Positions 10,357 to 24,300 of a stretch of DNA of 64,000 nucleotides are shown here, in pieces. Made by a program: the position numbers and the translations under genes. Origin of the DNA: Coccinella septempunctata (Eukaryota > Arthropoda > Insecta > Coleoptera > Coccinellidae); the NCBI RefSeq assembly GCF_907165205.1, contig NC_058196.1:8226501-8290500 (forward strand). Reading direction: 5' to 3'. Under the pieces are notes generated by a model. It saw only the letters and a program-made list of their open reading frames with translations. It searched no databases and had not been told where the DNA came from. Position 1 is the stretch's first letter, and every line of letters starts with the position of its first letter.

Positions 10357-12608
10357 ATTGAGATGCACATGTTGACTTTCAGTTCGATAGTTCAGATAGG
10401 AATTGAGATATCAGTGGTCAATTCGGCAAAGTGTGATATCAATTCCTCAAAATTTATTGGATCAATTCCAACCAAATCTTGAAAATGCACATGGTTTTCG
10501 AATTGAGATGCACATGTTGAATTTCAGTTCGATAGTTCAGATAGGAATTGAGATTTCAGTGGTCAATTCAGCAAAGTGGGATATCAATTCCTCAAAAACT
10601 GTTGGATCAATTCGACCCAAATCTTGAAACTGCACGTAGTTTTCGAATTGAGATGCACATGTTGAATTTCAGTTCGATAGTTCTTATAGGAATGGAGATT
10701 TCAGTAGTCGATTCGGCAAAATATCATTTCAATTCCTAAGGTACTATTGGATCGATTCGAACCAAATCTTGAAACTGCACATAGTTTTCGAATTGAGATG
10801 CACATATTGAATTTCAGTTCGAAAGTTCAGATAGGAATTGAGATTTCAGTGGTCAATTCGGCAAAGTGTGATATCAATTCCTCGAAAACTGTTGGATCAA
10901 TTCGAACCGAATCTTGAGACTGCACATAGTTTTCGAATTGAGATGCACATGTTGAATTTCAGTTCGATAGTGCAGATAGGAATTGAGATTTCAGTGGTCT
11001 ATTCGGCAAAGTGTGATATCAATTCCTCGAAAACTGTTAGATCAATTCGAACCAAATCTTGAAACTGCACATAGTTTTCGAAATGAGATGCACATGTTGA
11101 ATTTCAGATCGATAGTTCTAATAGGAATGGAGATTTCAGGAGTCGATTCGACAAAATACCATTTCAATTCTTAAGGAACTATTGGATCAATTCGAACCAA
11201 ATCTTGAAACTGCACATAGTTTTCGGATTGAGATGCACATGTTGAATTTCAGATAGGAATTGAGATTTGAGTGGTCGAATCGACAAAATATCATTTCAAT
11301 TCCTAAGGAACTATTGGATCAATTCTACCCAAATCCCGAAACTGTTCACAGTTTTTGATTTGAGATGCATATGTTGAATTTTAGTTCGATAGTTCAGATA
11401 GGAATTGTGATTTCAGTGGTCAATTCGGCAAAGTGTCATATCAATTCCTCGAAAACTGTTGGATCAATTCGAACCAAATCTTGAAACTTTACATTGTTTT
11501 CGGATTGAGATGCACATGTTGAATTTCAGTTCGATAGTTCAGATAGGAATTGAGATTTCAGTGGTCAATTCGGCAAAGTGTGATATCAATTCCTCGAAAA
11601 CTGTTGAACCAATTCGACTCAAATCTTTTTACTGCACATAGTTTTCGAAATGAGACGCACATGTTGAATTTCAGATCGATAGTTCTGATAGGAATGGAGA
11701 TTTCAGTGGTCGATTCGACAAAATATTATTTCAATTCCTAAGGAACTTTTGGATCAATTCGAACCAAATCTTGAAACTGCACATAGTTTTCGAATTGAGA
11801 TGCACATGTTGAATTTTATTTCGATAGTTCAGATAGGAATTGAGATTTCAGTGGTCAATTCGGCAAAGTGTGATATCAATTCTTCGAAAACTGTTTGATC
11901 AATTTGAACCAAATTTTGAAACTGCACATAGTTTTCGAAATGGGATGCACATGTTGAATTTCAGTTCGATAGTTCAGATAGGAATTGAGATTTCAGTGGT
12001 CAATTCGGCAAAGTGTGAATCTAATTCCTCGAACAATGTTGGATCAATTCGAACCAAATCTTGAAATTTTACACAGTTTTCGAATTGAGATGCAAATGTT
12101 GAATTTCAGTTCGATAGTTCAGATAGGAATTGAGATTTCAGTTGTCAATGCGGCAAAGTGTGATATCAATTCCTTGAAAACTGTTGGATCAATTTGAACC
12201 AAATTTTGAAACTGCACATAGTTTTCGAAATGTGATGCACATGTTGAATTTCAGTTCGATAGTTCTGATAGGAATTGAGATTTCAGTGGTCTATTCGGCA
12301 AAGTGTGATATCAATTTCTCAAAAACTGTTGGACCAATACGACCCAAATCTTTTTACTGCACATAGTTTTCGAAATGAGACGCACATGTTGAATTTCAGA
12401 TCGATAGTTCTGATAGGAATGGAGATTTCAGTGGTCGATTCGACAAAATATTATTTCAATTCCTAAGGAACTTTTGGATCAATTCGAACCAAATCTTGAA
12501 ACTGCACATAGTTTTCGAATTGAGATGCACATGTTGAATTTCAGTTCGATAGTTCAGATAGAAATTGAGATTTCAGTGGTCAATTCGGCAAAGTGTGATA
12601 TCAATTCC
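10357..12608 (+). repeat. 145-bp satellite array, block 4 (inverted segment)
   Basis: About 15.5 monomers in forward orientation between two minus blocks. It is an indel-free inverted copy of 16883-19132 (paired positions sum to 29493). Both borders lie on the same 9-bp word in opposite orientation: AGTTTTCGA on the left and TCGAAAACT (12609-12617) on the right. Confidence 0.95.
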
Positions 12609-15600
12609 TCGAAAACTATGTGCAGTTTCAAGATTTGGTTCGAATTGATCCAACAGTTTTCGAGGAATTGATATCACACTTTGCCGAATTGACCACTGAA
12701 ATCTCAATTCCTATCTGAACTTTCGAACCGAAATTCAATATGTGCATCTCAATTCGAAAACTATGTGCAGTTTCAAGATTTGGTTCGAATCGATCCAATA
12801 GTACCTTAGGAATTGAAATGATATTTTGCCGAATCGACTACTGAAATCTCCATTCCTATAAGAACTATCGAACTGAAATTCAACATGTGCATCTCAATTC
12901 GAAAACTACGTGCAGTTTCAAGATTTGGGTCGAATTGATCCAACAGTTTTTGAGGAATTGATATCACACTTTGCTGAATTGACCACTGAAATCTCAATTC
13001 CTATCTGAACTATCGAACTGAAATTGAACATGTGCATCTCAATTCGAAAACCATGTGCATTTTCAAGATTTGGTTGGAATTGATCCAATAAATTTTGAGG
13101 AATTGATATCACACTTTGCCGAATTGACAACTGATATCTCAATTCCTATCTGAACTATCGAACTGAAAGTCAACATGTGCATCTCAATTCGAAAACTGTG
13201 TACAGTTTCTAGATTTGGGTCGAATTGATCCAATAGTTCCTTCGGATTTGACATCATACTTTATCGAATCGACCACTGAAATCTCATTTCCTATCTGAAC
13301 TATCGAACTGAAATTCAACATGTGCATCTCAATTCGAAAACTATGTGCAGTTTCAGATTTGGTTCGAATTGCTCCAAAAGTTTTTTAGGAATTGATATAA
13401 CACTTTGCCGAATTGACCACTCGAATCTCAATTCCTATCAGAACTATCGAACTGAAATTCATAGTGTGCATCTCAATTCGAAAACTGTGAACACTTTCGA
13501 GATTTGGGTCGAATTGATCCAATAGTTCCTTAGGAATTGAAATTATACTTAGTCGAATCGACCACTGAAATCTCAATTCCTATCTGAACTATTGAACTGA
13601 AATACAACATGTGCATCTCATTTCGAAAACTTTGTGCATTTTTAAGATTTGGTTCGAATTGGTCCAATTGTTTTTGAGGAATTGATATCATATTTTGGCG
13701 AATTGACCACTGAAATCTCAATTCCCATCTGAACTATCGAACTGAAATTCAACGTGACATCTCAATTCGAAAACTGTTTACAGTTTCGAGATTTGGGTCG
13801 AATTGATCCAATAAATTTTGAGGAATTGATATCACACTTTGCCGAATTGACAACTGATATCTCAATTCCTATCTGAACTATCGAACTGAAAGTAAACATG
13901 TGCATCTCAATTCGAAATCTGTGTACAGTTTCTAGATTTGGGTCGAATTGATCCAATAGTTCCTTCGGATTTGACGTCATACTTTATCGAATCGACCAAT
14001 AAAATCTCATTTCCTATCTGAACTATCGAAAGGAAATTCAACATGTGCATCTCAATTCGAAAACTATGTGCAGTTTCAAGATTTGGTTCGAATTGATCCA
14101 ATTGTTTTTGAGGAATTGATATCACATTTTGGCGAATTGACCACTGAAATCTCAATTCCCATCTGAACTATCGAACTGCAATTCAACATGTGCATCGCAA
14201 TTCGAAAACTGTGTAAAGTTTCGAGATTTGGGTCGAATTGATCCAATAATTCCTTAGGAATTGAAACCATACTCTGTCGAATCGTCTACTGAATTCTCCA
14301 TTCCTATCTTAACTATCGAACTGAAATTCAACATGCGTGCATCTCAATTCGAAAACCATGTGCAGTCTCAAGATTTGGGTCGAATTGATCCAACAGTTTT
14401 TGAGGAATTGATATCACAGTTTGTCGAATGTACTACTGAAATCTCAATTCCTATTTGAACTATCGAACTGAAATTCAACGTGTGCATCTCAATTCGAAAA
14501 CTGTTTACAGTTTCAAGATTTGGGTCGAATTGATCCAACAGTTTTTGAGGAATTGATATCACACTTAGCTGAATTGACCACTGAAATCTCAATTCCTATC
14601 TGAACTATCGAACTGAAATTTAACATGTGCTTCTCAATTCGAAAACTGTGTAGAGTTTCGAGATTTGGGTCGAATTGATCCAACAGTTTTTGAGGAATTG
14701 ATATCACACTTTGCCGAGTTGACCACTGAAATCTCAATTCCTATCTGAACAATCAAACTGTAATTCAACATGTGCATCTCAATTCGAAAACTGTGTACAG
14801 TTTCGAGATTTGGATCGAATTGATACAAAAATTTCTTAGGAATTGAAATCATACTTTGTCGAATCGACCACTGAAATCTCAATTCCTATCAGAACTATCG
14901 TACTGAAATACAGCATATGCATCTCATTTCGAAAACTATGTGCAGTTTAAAGATTTGGTTCGAATTGATCCAACAGTTTTCGAGGAATTGACATCATACT
15001 TTATTGATATCACACTTTGCCGAATAGACCACTGAAATCTCAATTCCTATCTGCACTATCGAACTGAAATTCAACATTTGCATCTCAATTCGACAACTAT
15101 GTGCAGTTTCAAGATTTGGTTCGAATTGATCCAACAGTTTTCGAGTAATTTATATCACACTTTGCCGAATTGACCATTGAATTCTCAATTCCTATCTGAA
15201 CTATCGAACTGAAATTCAACATTTGCATCTCAATTCGAAAACTATGTGCAGTTTCTAGATTTGGTTCGAATCGATCCAATAGTTCCTTAGGAATTGAAAT
15301 GATATTTTGCCGAATCGACTACAAAAATCTTCATTCCTATCAGAACTATCGAACTGAAATTCAACATGTGCAACTCAATCCGAAAACAATGTGAAGTTTC
15401 AAGATTTGGTTCGAATTGATCCAACAGTTTTCGAGGAACTGATATGACACTTTGCCGAATTGACCACTGAAATCACAATTCCTATCTGAACTATCGAACT
15501 AAAATTCAACATGTGCATCTCAAATCAAAAACTGTGTACAGTTTCGGGATTTGGGTCGAATTGATCCAATAGTTCCTTAGGAATTGAAATGATATAATGT

Positions 15601-18600
15601 CGAATCGACTTCTGAAATCTCCATTCCCATTAGAACTATCGATCTGAAATTCAACATGTGCATCTCAATTCGAAAACTATGTGCAGTTTCAAGATTTGGG
15701 TCGAATTGGTTCAACAGTTTTTGAGGAATTGATATCACACTTTGCCGAATAGACCACTGAAATCTCAATTCCTATCTGCACTATCGAACTGAAATTCAAC
15801 ATGTGCATCCCATTTCGAAAACTATGGGCAGTTTCAAAATTTGGTTCGAATTGATCCAACAGTTTTCAAGGAATTGATATCACACTTTACCGAATTGACA
15901 ACTGAAATCTCCATTCCTATCTGAACTATCGAACTGAAATTCAACATGTGCATCTCAATTCGAAAACTATGTGCAGTTTCAAGATTTGGTTCGAATTGAT
16001 CCAACATTGTTCGAGGAATTAGTATCACACTTTGCCGAATTGACCACTGAAATCTCAATTCCTATCTGAACTATCGAACTGAAATTCAACATGTGCATCC
16101 CATTTCGAAAACTATGGGCAGTTTCAAAATTTGGTTCGAATTGATTCAACAGTTTTCGTGGAATTGATATCACACTTTGCCGAATTGACCACTGAAATCT
16201 CAATTCCTATCTGAACTATCGAACTGAAATTCAACATGTGCATCTCAATTCGAAAACTATGTGCAGTTTCAAGATTTGGTTCGAATTGATCCAAGAGTTC
16301 TTTAGGAATTGAAATAATATTTTGTCGAATCGACCACTGAAATCTCCATTCCTATCAGAACTATCGATCTGAAATACAACATGTGCGTCTCATTTCGAAA
16401 ACTATGTGCAGTTTCAAGATTTGGGTCGAATTGGTCCAACAGTTTTTGAGAAATTGATATCACACTTTGCCGAATTGACCACTGAAATCTCAATTCCTAT
16501 CAGAACTATCGAACTGAAATTCAACATGTGCATCACATTTCGAAAACTATGTGGAGTTTCAAAATTTGGTTCAAATTGATCCAACAGTTTTCAAGGAATT
16601 GATATCACACTTTGCCGAATTGACAACTGAAATCTCAATTCCTATCTGAACTATCGAACTGAAATTCAACATGTGCATCTCAATTCGAAAACTGTGTAAA
16701 ATTTCAAGATTTGGTTCGAATTGATCCAACATTGTTCGAGGAATTAGTATCACACTTTGCCGAATTGACCACTGAAATCTCAATTCCTATCTGAACTATC
16801 GAACTGAAATTCAACATGTGCATCCCATTTCGAAAACTATGTGCAGTTTCAAAATTTGGTTCGAATTGATTCAACAGTTTTCGTGGAATTGATATCACAC
16901 TTTGCCGAATTGACCACTGAAATCTCAATTCCTATCTGAACTATCGAACTGAAATTCAACATGTGCATCTCAATTCGAAAACTATGTGCAGTTTCAAGAT
17001 TTGGTTCGAATTGATCCAAAAGTTCCTTAGGAATTGAAATAATATTTTGTCGAATCGACCACTGAAATCTCCATTCCTATCAGAACTATCGATCTGAAAT
17101 TCAACATGTGCGTCTCATTTCGAAAACTATGTGCAGTAAAAAGATTTGGGTCGTATTGGTCCAACAGTTTTTGAGAAATTGATATCACACTTTGCCGAAT
17201 AGACCACTGAAATCTCAATTCCTATCAGAACTATCGAACTGAAATTCAACATGTGCATCACATTTCGAAAACTATGTGCAGTTTCAAAATTTGGTTCAAA
17301 TTGATCCAACAGTTTTCAAGGAATTGATATCACACTTTGCCGCATTGACAACTGAAATCTCAATTCCTATCTGAACTATCGAACTGAAATTCAACATTTG
17401 CATCTCAATTCGAAAACTGTGTAAAATTTCAAGATTTGGTTCGAATTGATCCAACATTGTTCGAGGAATTAGATTCACACTTTGCCGAATTGACCACTGA
17501 AATCTCAATTCCTATCTGAACTATCGAACTGAAATTCAACATGTGCATCCCATTTCGAAAACTATGTGCAGTTTCAAAATTTGGTTCAAATTGATCAAAC
17601 AGTTTTCGAAGAATTGATATCACACTTTGCCGAATTGACCACTGAAATCTCAATTCCTATCTGAACTATCGAAATAAAATTCAACATGTGCATCTCAATT
17701 CGAAAACTATGTGCAGTTTCAAGATTTGGTTCGAATTGATCCAAAAGTTCCTTAGGAATTGAAATAATATTTTGTCGAATCGACCACTGAAATCTCCATT
17801 CCTATCAGAACTATCGATCTGAAATTCAACATGTGCGTCTCATTTCGAAAACTATGTGCAGTAAAAAGATTTGAGTCGAATTGGTTCAACAGTTTTCGAG
17901 GAATTGATATCACACTTTGCCGAATTGACCACTGAAATCTCAATTCCTATCTGAACTATCGAACTGAAATTCAACATGTGCATCTCAATCCGAAAACAAT
18001 GTAAAGTTTCAAGATTTGGTTCGAATTGATCCAACAGTTTTCGAGGAATTGATATGACACTTTGCCGAATTGACCACTGAAATCGCAATTCCTATCTGAA
18101 CTATCGAACTAAAATTCAACATATGCATCTCAAATCAAAAACTGTGAACAGTTTCGGGATTTGGGTCGAATTGATCCAATAGTTCCTTAGGAATTGAAAT
18201 GATATTTTGTCGATTCGACCACTCAAATCTCAATTCCTATTTGAAATTCAACATGTGCATCTCAATCCGAAAACTATGTGCAGTTTCAAGATTTGGTTCG
18301 AATTGATCCAATAGTTCCTTAAGAATTGAAATGGTATTTTGTCGAATCGACTCCTGAAATCTCCATTCCTATTAGAACTATCGATCTGAAATTCAACATG
18401 TGCATCTCATTTCGAAAACTATGTGCAGTTTCAAGATTTGGTTCGAATTGATCTAACAGTTTTCGAGGAATTGATATCACACTTTGCCGAATAGACCACT
18501 GAAATCTCAATTCCTATCTGCACTATCGAACTGAAATTCAACATGTGCATCTCAATTCGAAAACTATGTGCAGTCTCAAGATTCGGTTCGAATTGATCCA

Positions 18601-19940
18601 ACAGTTTTCGAGGAATTGATATCACACTTTGCCGAATTGACCACTGAAATCTCAATTCCTATCTGAACTTTCGAACCGAAATTCAATATGTGCATCTCAA
18701 TTCGAAAACTATGTGCAGTTTCAAGATTTGGTTCGAATCGATCCAATAGTACCTTAGGAATTGAAATGATATTTTGCCGAATCGACTACTGAAATCTCCA
18801 TTCCTATAAGAACTATCGAACTGAAATTCAACATGTGCATCTCAATTCGAAAACTACGTGCAGTTTCAAGATTTGGGTCGAATTGATCCAACAGTTTTTG
18901 AGGAATTGATATCACACTTTGCTGAATTGACCACTGAAATCTCAATTCCTATCTGAACTATCGAACTGAAATTCAACATGTGCATCTCAATTCGAAAACC
19001 ATGTGCATTTTCAAGATTTGGTTGGAATTGATCCAATAAATTTTGAGGAATTGATATCAAACTTTGCCGAATTGACAACTGATATCTCAATTCCTATCTG
19101 AACTATCGAACTGAAAGTCAACATGTGCATCTCAATTCGAAAACTGTGTACAGTTTCTAGATTTGGGTCGAATTGATCCAATAGTTCCTTCGGATTTGAC
19201 ATCATACTTTATCGAATCGACCACTGAAATCTCATTTCCTATCTGAACTATCGAACTGAAATTCAACATGTGCATCTCAATTCGAAAACTATGTGCAGTT
19301 TCAGATTTGGTTCGAATTGCTCCAAAAGTTTTTTAGGAATTGATATAACACTTTGCCGAATTGACCACTCGAATCTCAATTCCTATCAGAACTATCGAAC
19401 TGAAATTCATAGTGTGCATCTCAATTCGAAAACTGTGAACACTTTCGAGATTTGGGTCGAATTGATCCAATAGTTCCTTAGGAATTGAAATTATACTTAG
19501 TCGAATCGACCACTGAAATCTCAATTCCTATCTGAACTATTGAACTGAAATACAACATGTGCATCTCATTTCGAAAACTTTGTGCATTTTCAAGATTTGG
19601 TTCGAATTGGTCCAATTGTTTTTGAGGAATTGATATCATATTTTGGCGAATTGACCACTGAAATCTCAATTCCCATCTGAACTATCGAACTGAAATTCAA
19701 CATGTGCATCGCAATTCGAAAACTGTGTAAAGTTTCGAGATTTGGGTCGAATTGATTCAATAATTCTTTAGGAATTGAAATCATACTCTGTCGAATCGTC
19801 TACTGAATTCTCCATTCCTATCTTAACTATCGAACTGAAATTCAACATGTGCATCTCAATTCGAAAACCATGTGCAGTCTCAAGATTTGGGTCGAATTGA
19901 TCCAACAGTTTTTGAGGAATTGATATCACAGTTTGTCGAA
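12609..19940 (-). repeat. 145-bp satellite array, block 5 (minus orientation)
   Basis: About 50 monomers. 12806-13721 repeats 18754-19669 at a constant offset of 5948. After that the two stretches drift apart by whole monomers (offset 5514 at 14076), the pattern expected from unequal exchange. A shortened monomer lies at about 14990-15010. The block ends where a LINE tail is inserted. Confidence 0.95.
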
Positions 19941-20008
19941 TTCATTCATTCATTCATTGCTGTATCCCGTTACCGGGAATAAATCTACAAAAAGAAGAAG
20001 AAAAAAAA
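19941..20008 (+). mobile_element. Short LINE 3' tail at a satellite orientation switch
   Basis: 68 bp that are not satellite: four TTCA/CATT units, then TGTATCCCGTTACCGGGAAT, an overlapping AATAAA and an A/AAG-rich tail. This looks like the extreme 3' end of a 5'-truncated non-LTR retrotransposon. Satellite is minus-oriented to its left and plus-oriented to its right. Confidence 0.6.
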
Positions 20009-20103
20009 TTCCTAAGAAATTTTTGAATCAATTCGATCCAAATCTCGAAACTGTACACAGTTTTCGAATTGAGATGCACATGTTGAATTTCAGTTTGATA
20101 GTT
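20009..20103 (+). repeat. 145-bp satellite array, block 6 (left of solo LTR)
   Basis: Part of one monomer. It continues in phase on the other side of the solo LTR at 21382, once the 4-bp target duplication is allowed for. Confidence 0.9.
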
Positions 20104-21381
20104 TGTAACGTGCGTTTCTCGGAGAAGCCTTAATCTCGAGCGCCAGCTATTCTTTTCAATAGGAAGAATAGCAAACCTACCAGGGTAGCTGCTAGCCAGA
20201 GACAGAGCTCGGTGTTGTCTAGGGTAGTAGCGACAACGAAGAAGTCAAAATCGAACTATGTAAAAGTTTATTCACAACTTCGGAAACTAATCACATGTAC
20301 AAGGGAGATATGTGTGATATAAAATATGAGTGATTCTATCAGTGAAAATACATTCGGGAAATCTTATCCGGTCACGAGCACTTTATGAAATTTGTACCGG
20401 GTGTAGTGAAAAATTAACGGTTCAATAAAAATGCGCCAACCAAAACTGACGAATGCTAAGGACTTGCTATACGGTATCGGTGTGTAGTTGTATTTCTCCG
20501 GGAATGAAACACAATAAGGGCGGATCTGTTCGAGACTTTTATTCGCTGCCCCAAGGGTTATAGCACACCATGATTGACAGCGAAGAAAATGTCTATTTTT
20601 AACGCAACTACGGGATTTCACTGACTACGTGCGGTATCTCTTATTCTCTGCCCCAAGGGTTATAGCACACCATGATTGACAGAAAAGAAGAGATTTCGGA
20701 TTTAACACTTATGACGCGGAACGCGGACAGGGTAAAGAACGATAAAATACAACAGGAAACGATACAGTACAGCAGTGTCAAAGTTAAAGAAGTAACGGCG
20801 TAGGTCTAACAAAGAAACTGAACGGTACAGACGGGGACCTACCTCCTTTGTTTCAAGCACTCGAAACTCAAAGGATTTAAAAGAAAAACTAAAAAATTAA
20901 CTCTAAGCACTGATGCAAATAACACAAAATGACTATTCTTCAACGGCGAAAGAATACCGAAAATTAAATGAATTTATAACAGAAGTCACTACGTTAGCAA
21001 GCGAAAAAAATCGAAAATACTGAAGCGAAAGGAAGGCACTGAAGTAAAATTCAAAAGTGACCGTCGCGGGGGAAAATTTGCTTTTATAGGTATATCCCCT
21101 CCCACGGTAAAAATCTGAAAATTCCAGAATGCTACAAGACTGAAAAACGTCGTCAGCTCCGGTTTATCGCATATCAACAGATGAAAAACGTCGAAATCTT
21201 CAGCGGCATGTAAGAAAAACAACGTGGAATACAGATAAGCGGTTTTTTACATTTACTCTGCCTGTCGGAATGAACGTACGGAATATTCGAGAATTAAAAT
21301 ATTTTCAAAGACGGAAATTTAAAACGAAAGAATTCACTAAGATGAACTCCAATTTTCCTCAGAAAACTGGGGTTCATCACA
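20104..21381 (-). mobile_element. Solo LTR inserted in satellite, with AGTT target duplication
   Basis: 1278 bp bounded by TGTAACG at the left and TTCATCACA at the right, so it has TG...CA ends on either strand. AGTT lies directly outside both ends (20100-20103 and 21382-21385), and removing the insert restores a normal monomer (GATAGTTCAGATAG). No internal retrotransposon sequence remains, which fits recombination between two LTRs. The left part (CGAGCGCCAGCTATTC, then AATAGCAAACCTACC) is related to the LTR at 56229-56788, which has a primer-binding site on its left. That places the 5' side of this LTR on the right, i.e. the minus strand. A 35-bp internal repeat starting CTGCCCCAAGGG occurs at 20546 and 20648. 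The weak open frames at 20364-20621 and 20989-21222 are not convincing genes. Confidence 0.8.
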
Positions 21382-24300
21382 AGTTCAGATAGAAATTGAG
21401 ATTTCATTGGTCAATTCGGCAAAGTGTGATATAAATTCCTCAAAAACTGTTGGATCAATTCGACCCAAATCTCGAAACTGTACACAGTTTTCCAATTGAG
21501 ATGCACATGTTGAATTTAAGTTCGATAGATCAGATAGGAATTGAGATTTCAGTGGTCAATTCGGCAAAGTGTGATATCAATTCCTCAAAAACTGTTGGAT
21601 CAATTCGATCCAAATCTCGAAACTGCACATAGTTTTCGAATTGAGATGCACATGTTGAATTTCATTTCGATAGTTCAGATGGGAAATGAGATTTCAGTGG
21701 TCGATTCGATAAAGTATGATGTCAATTCCTAAAGAATTATTGGATCAATTCGACCCAAATCTTGAAACTGTACATAGTTTTCGAATTGAGATGCACATGT
21801 TGAATTTCAGTTCGAAGTTCAAATAGGAATTGAGATTTCAGTGGTCAATTCGGCAAAGTGTGATATCAATTCCACGAAAACTGTTGGATCAATTCGAACC
21901 AAATCTTGAAACTGCACTTAGTTTTCGAATAGAGATGCACATGTTGAATTTCAGTTCGATAGTTCTGATAGGAATCGAGATTTCAGTGGTCGATTCGACA
22001 AAGTATGATTTCAATTACTAAGGAATTATTGGATCAATTCGACCCAAATCTCGAAACTGTTCACAGCCTTCGAATTGAGATGCACATGTTGAATTTCAGT
22101 TCGATAGTTCAGATAGGAATTGAGATTTCAGTGGTCAATTTGGCAAAGTGTGATATCAATTCCTCTAAAACTGTTGGATCAATTCGAACCAAATCTTGAA
22201 ACTGCACATAGTTTCCGAATTGAGATGCACATGTTTAATTTCAGTTCGATAGTTCTGATAGGAATGGAGAATTCAGTAGTCTATTCGACAAAGAATCATT
22301 TCAATTCCTAAGGAACTATTGTATCAATTCGAAACAAATCTTGAAACTGCACATAGTTTTCGAATTGAGATGCACATGTTGAATTTCAGTTCGATAGTTC
22401 AGATAGGAAATGAGATTTCAGTGGTCGATTCGACTAAGTATGATTTCAATTCCTTAGGAATCATTGGATCAATTCGACCCAAATGTCGAAACTGTACACA
22501 GTTTTCGAATTGAGATGCACATGTTGAATTTCAGTTCGATAGTTCAAATAGGAATTGAGATTTCAGTGGTCAATCCGGCAAAGTGTGATATCAATTCCTC
22601 AAAAACTGTTGGATCAATTCGAACCAAATCTTGAAACTGCACATAGTTTTCGAATTGAGATGCACATGTTGAATTTCAGTTCGATAGTTCAGATAGGAAA
22701 TGAGATTTCAGTGTTCGATTCGATAAAGTATGATGTCAATTCCTCGAAAACTGTTGTATCAATTCGAACCAAATCTTGAAACTGCACATAGTTTTCGGAA
22801 TGAGATGCATATGTTGTATTTCAGTACGATAGTTCTGATAGGAATTGAGATTTCAGTGCTCGATTCGACAAAGTATGATTTCAATTCCTAAGAAATTTTT
22901 GAATCAATTCGATCCAAATCTCGAAACTGTACACAGTTTTCGAATTGAGATGCACATGTTGAATTTCAGTTTGATAGTTCAGATAGAAATTGACATTTCA
23001 TTGGTCAATTCGGCAAAGTGTGATATAAATTCCTCAAAAACTGTTGGATCAATTCGACCCAAATCTCGAAACTGTACACAGTTTTCGAATTGCGATGCAC
23101 ATGTTGAATTTAAGTTCGATAGTTCAGATAGGAATTGAGATTTCAGTGGTCAATTCGGCAAAGTGTGATATCAATTCCTCAAAAACTGTTGAATCAATTT
23201 GAACCAAATCTTGAAACTGCACATACTTTTCGAATTGACATGCACATGTTGAATTTCAGTTCGATAGTTCAGATAGGAATTGAGATTTCAGTGGTCGATT
23301 CGACAAAATATGATTTCAATTCCTAAGGAATTATTTGATCAATTCGACCCAAATCTCGAAACTGTACACAGTTTTCGAATTGAGATGCACATGTTGAATT
23401 TCAGATCAATAGTTCAAATAGGAATTGAGATTTCAGTGGTCAATCCGGCAAAGTGTGATATCAATTCCTCAAAAACTGTTGGATCAATTCGAACCAAATC
23501 TTGAAACTGCACATAGTTTCCGAATTGAGATGCACATGTTTAATTTCAGTTCGATAGTTCTGATAGGAATGGAGAATTCAGTAGTCTATTCGACAAAGAA
23601 TCATTTCAATTCCTAAGGAACTATTGTATCAATTCGAACCAAATCTTGAAACTGCACATAGTTTTCGAATTGAGATGCACATGTTGAATTTCAGTTCGAT
23701 AGTTCAGATAGGAAATGAGATTTCAGTGGTCGATTCGACTAAGTATGATTTCAATTCCTTAGGAATCATTGGATCAATTCGACCCAAATCTCGAAACTGT
23801 ACACAGTTTTCGAATTGAGATGCACATGTTGAATTTCACTTCGATAGTTCAAATAGGAATTGAGATTTAAGTGGTCAATCCGGCAAAGTGTGATATCAAT
23901 TCCTCAAAAACTGTTGGATCAATTCGAACCAAATCTTGAAACTGCACATAGTTTTCGAATTGAGATGCACATGTTGAATTTCAGTTCGATAGTTCAGATA
24001 GGAAATGAGATTTCAGTGGTCGATTCGACAAAGTATGATTTCAATTCCTAAGAAATTTTTGAATCAATTCGATCCAAATCTCGAAACTGTACACAGTTTT
24101 CGAATTGAGATGCACATGTTGAATTTCAGTTTGATAGTTCAGATAGAAATTGAGATTTCATTGGTCAATTCGGCAAAGTGTGATATAAATTCCTCAAAAA
24201 CTGTTGGATCAATTCGACCCAAATCTCGAAACTGTACACAGTTTTCCAATTGAGATGCACATGTTGAATTTAAGTTCGATAGATCAGATAGGAATTGAGA

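Noticed and set aside
10403..10547. CENP-B box in the monomer
   Set aside because: No match to the TTCG....A..CGGGA pattern. A centromeric role remains possible only on grounds of length and higher-order structure.
10403..12197. Hammerhead ribozyme in the satellite, as known for some other animal satellites
   Set aside because: I looked for the conserved core words (CTGATGA and GAAA beside a suitable stem) in the monomer and found CTGATAGG only; the core is not present.
20364..21222. Two minus-strand frames (85 and 77 residues) as small genes
   Set aside because: They lie wholly within the solo LTR and show no recognisable domain.
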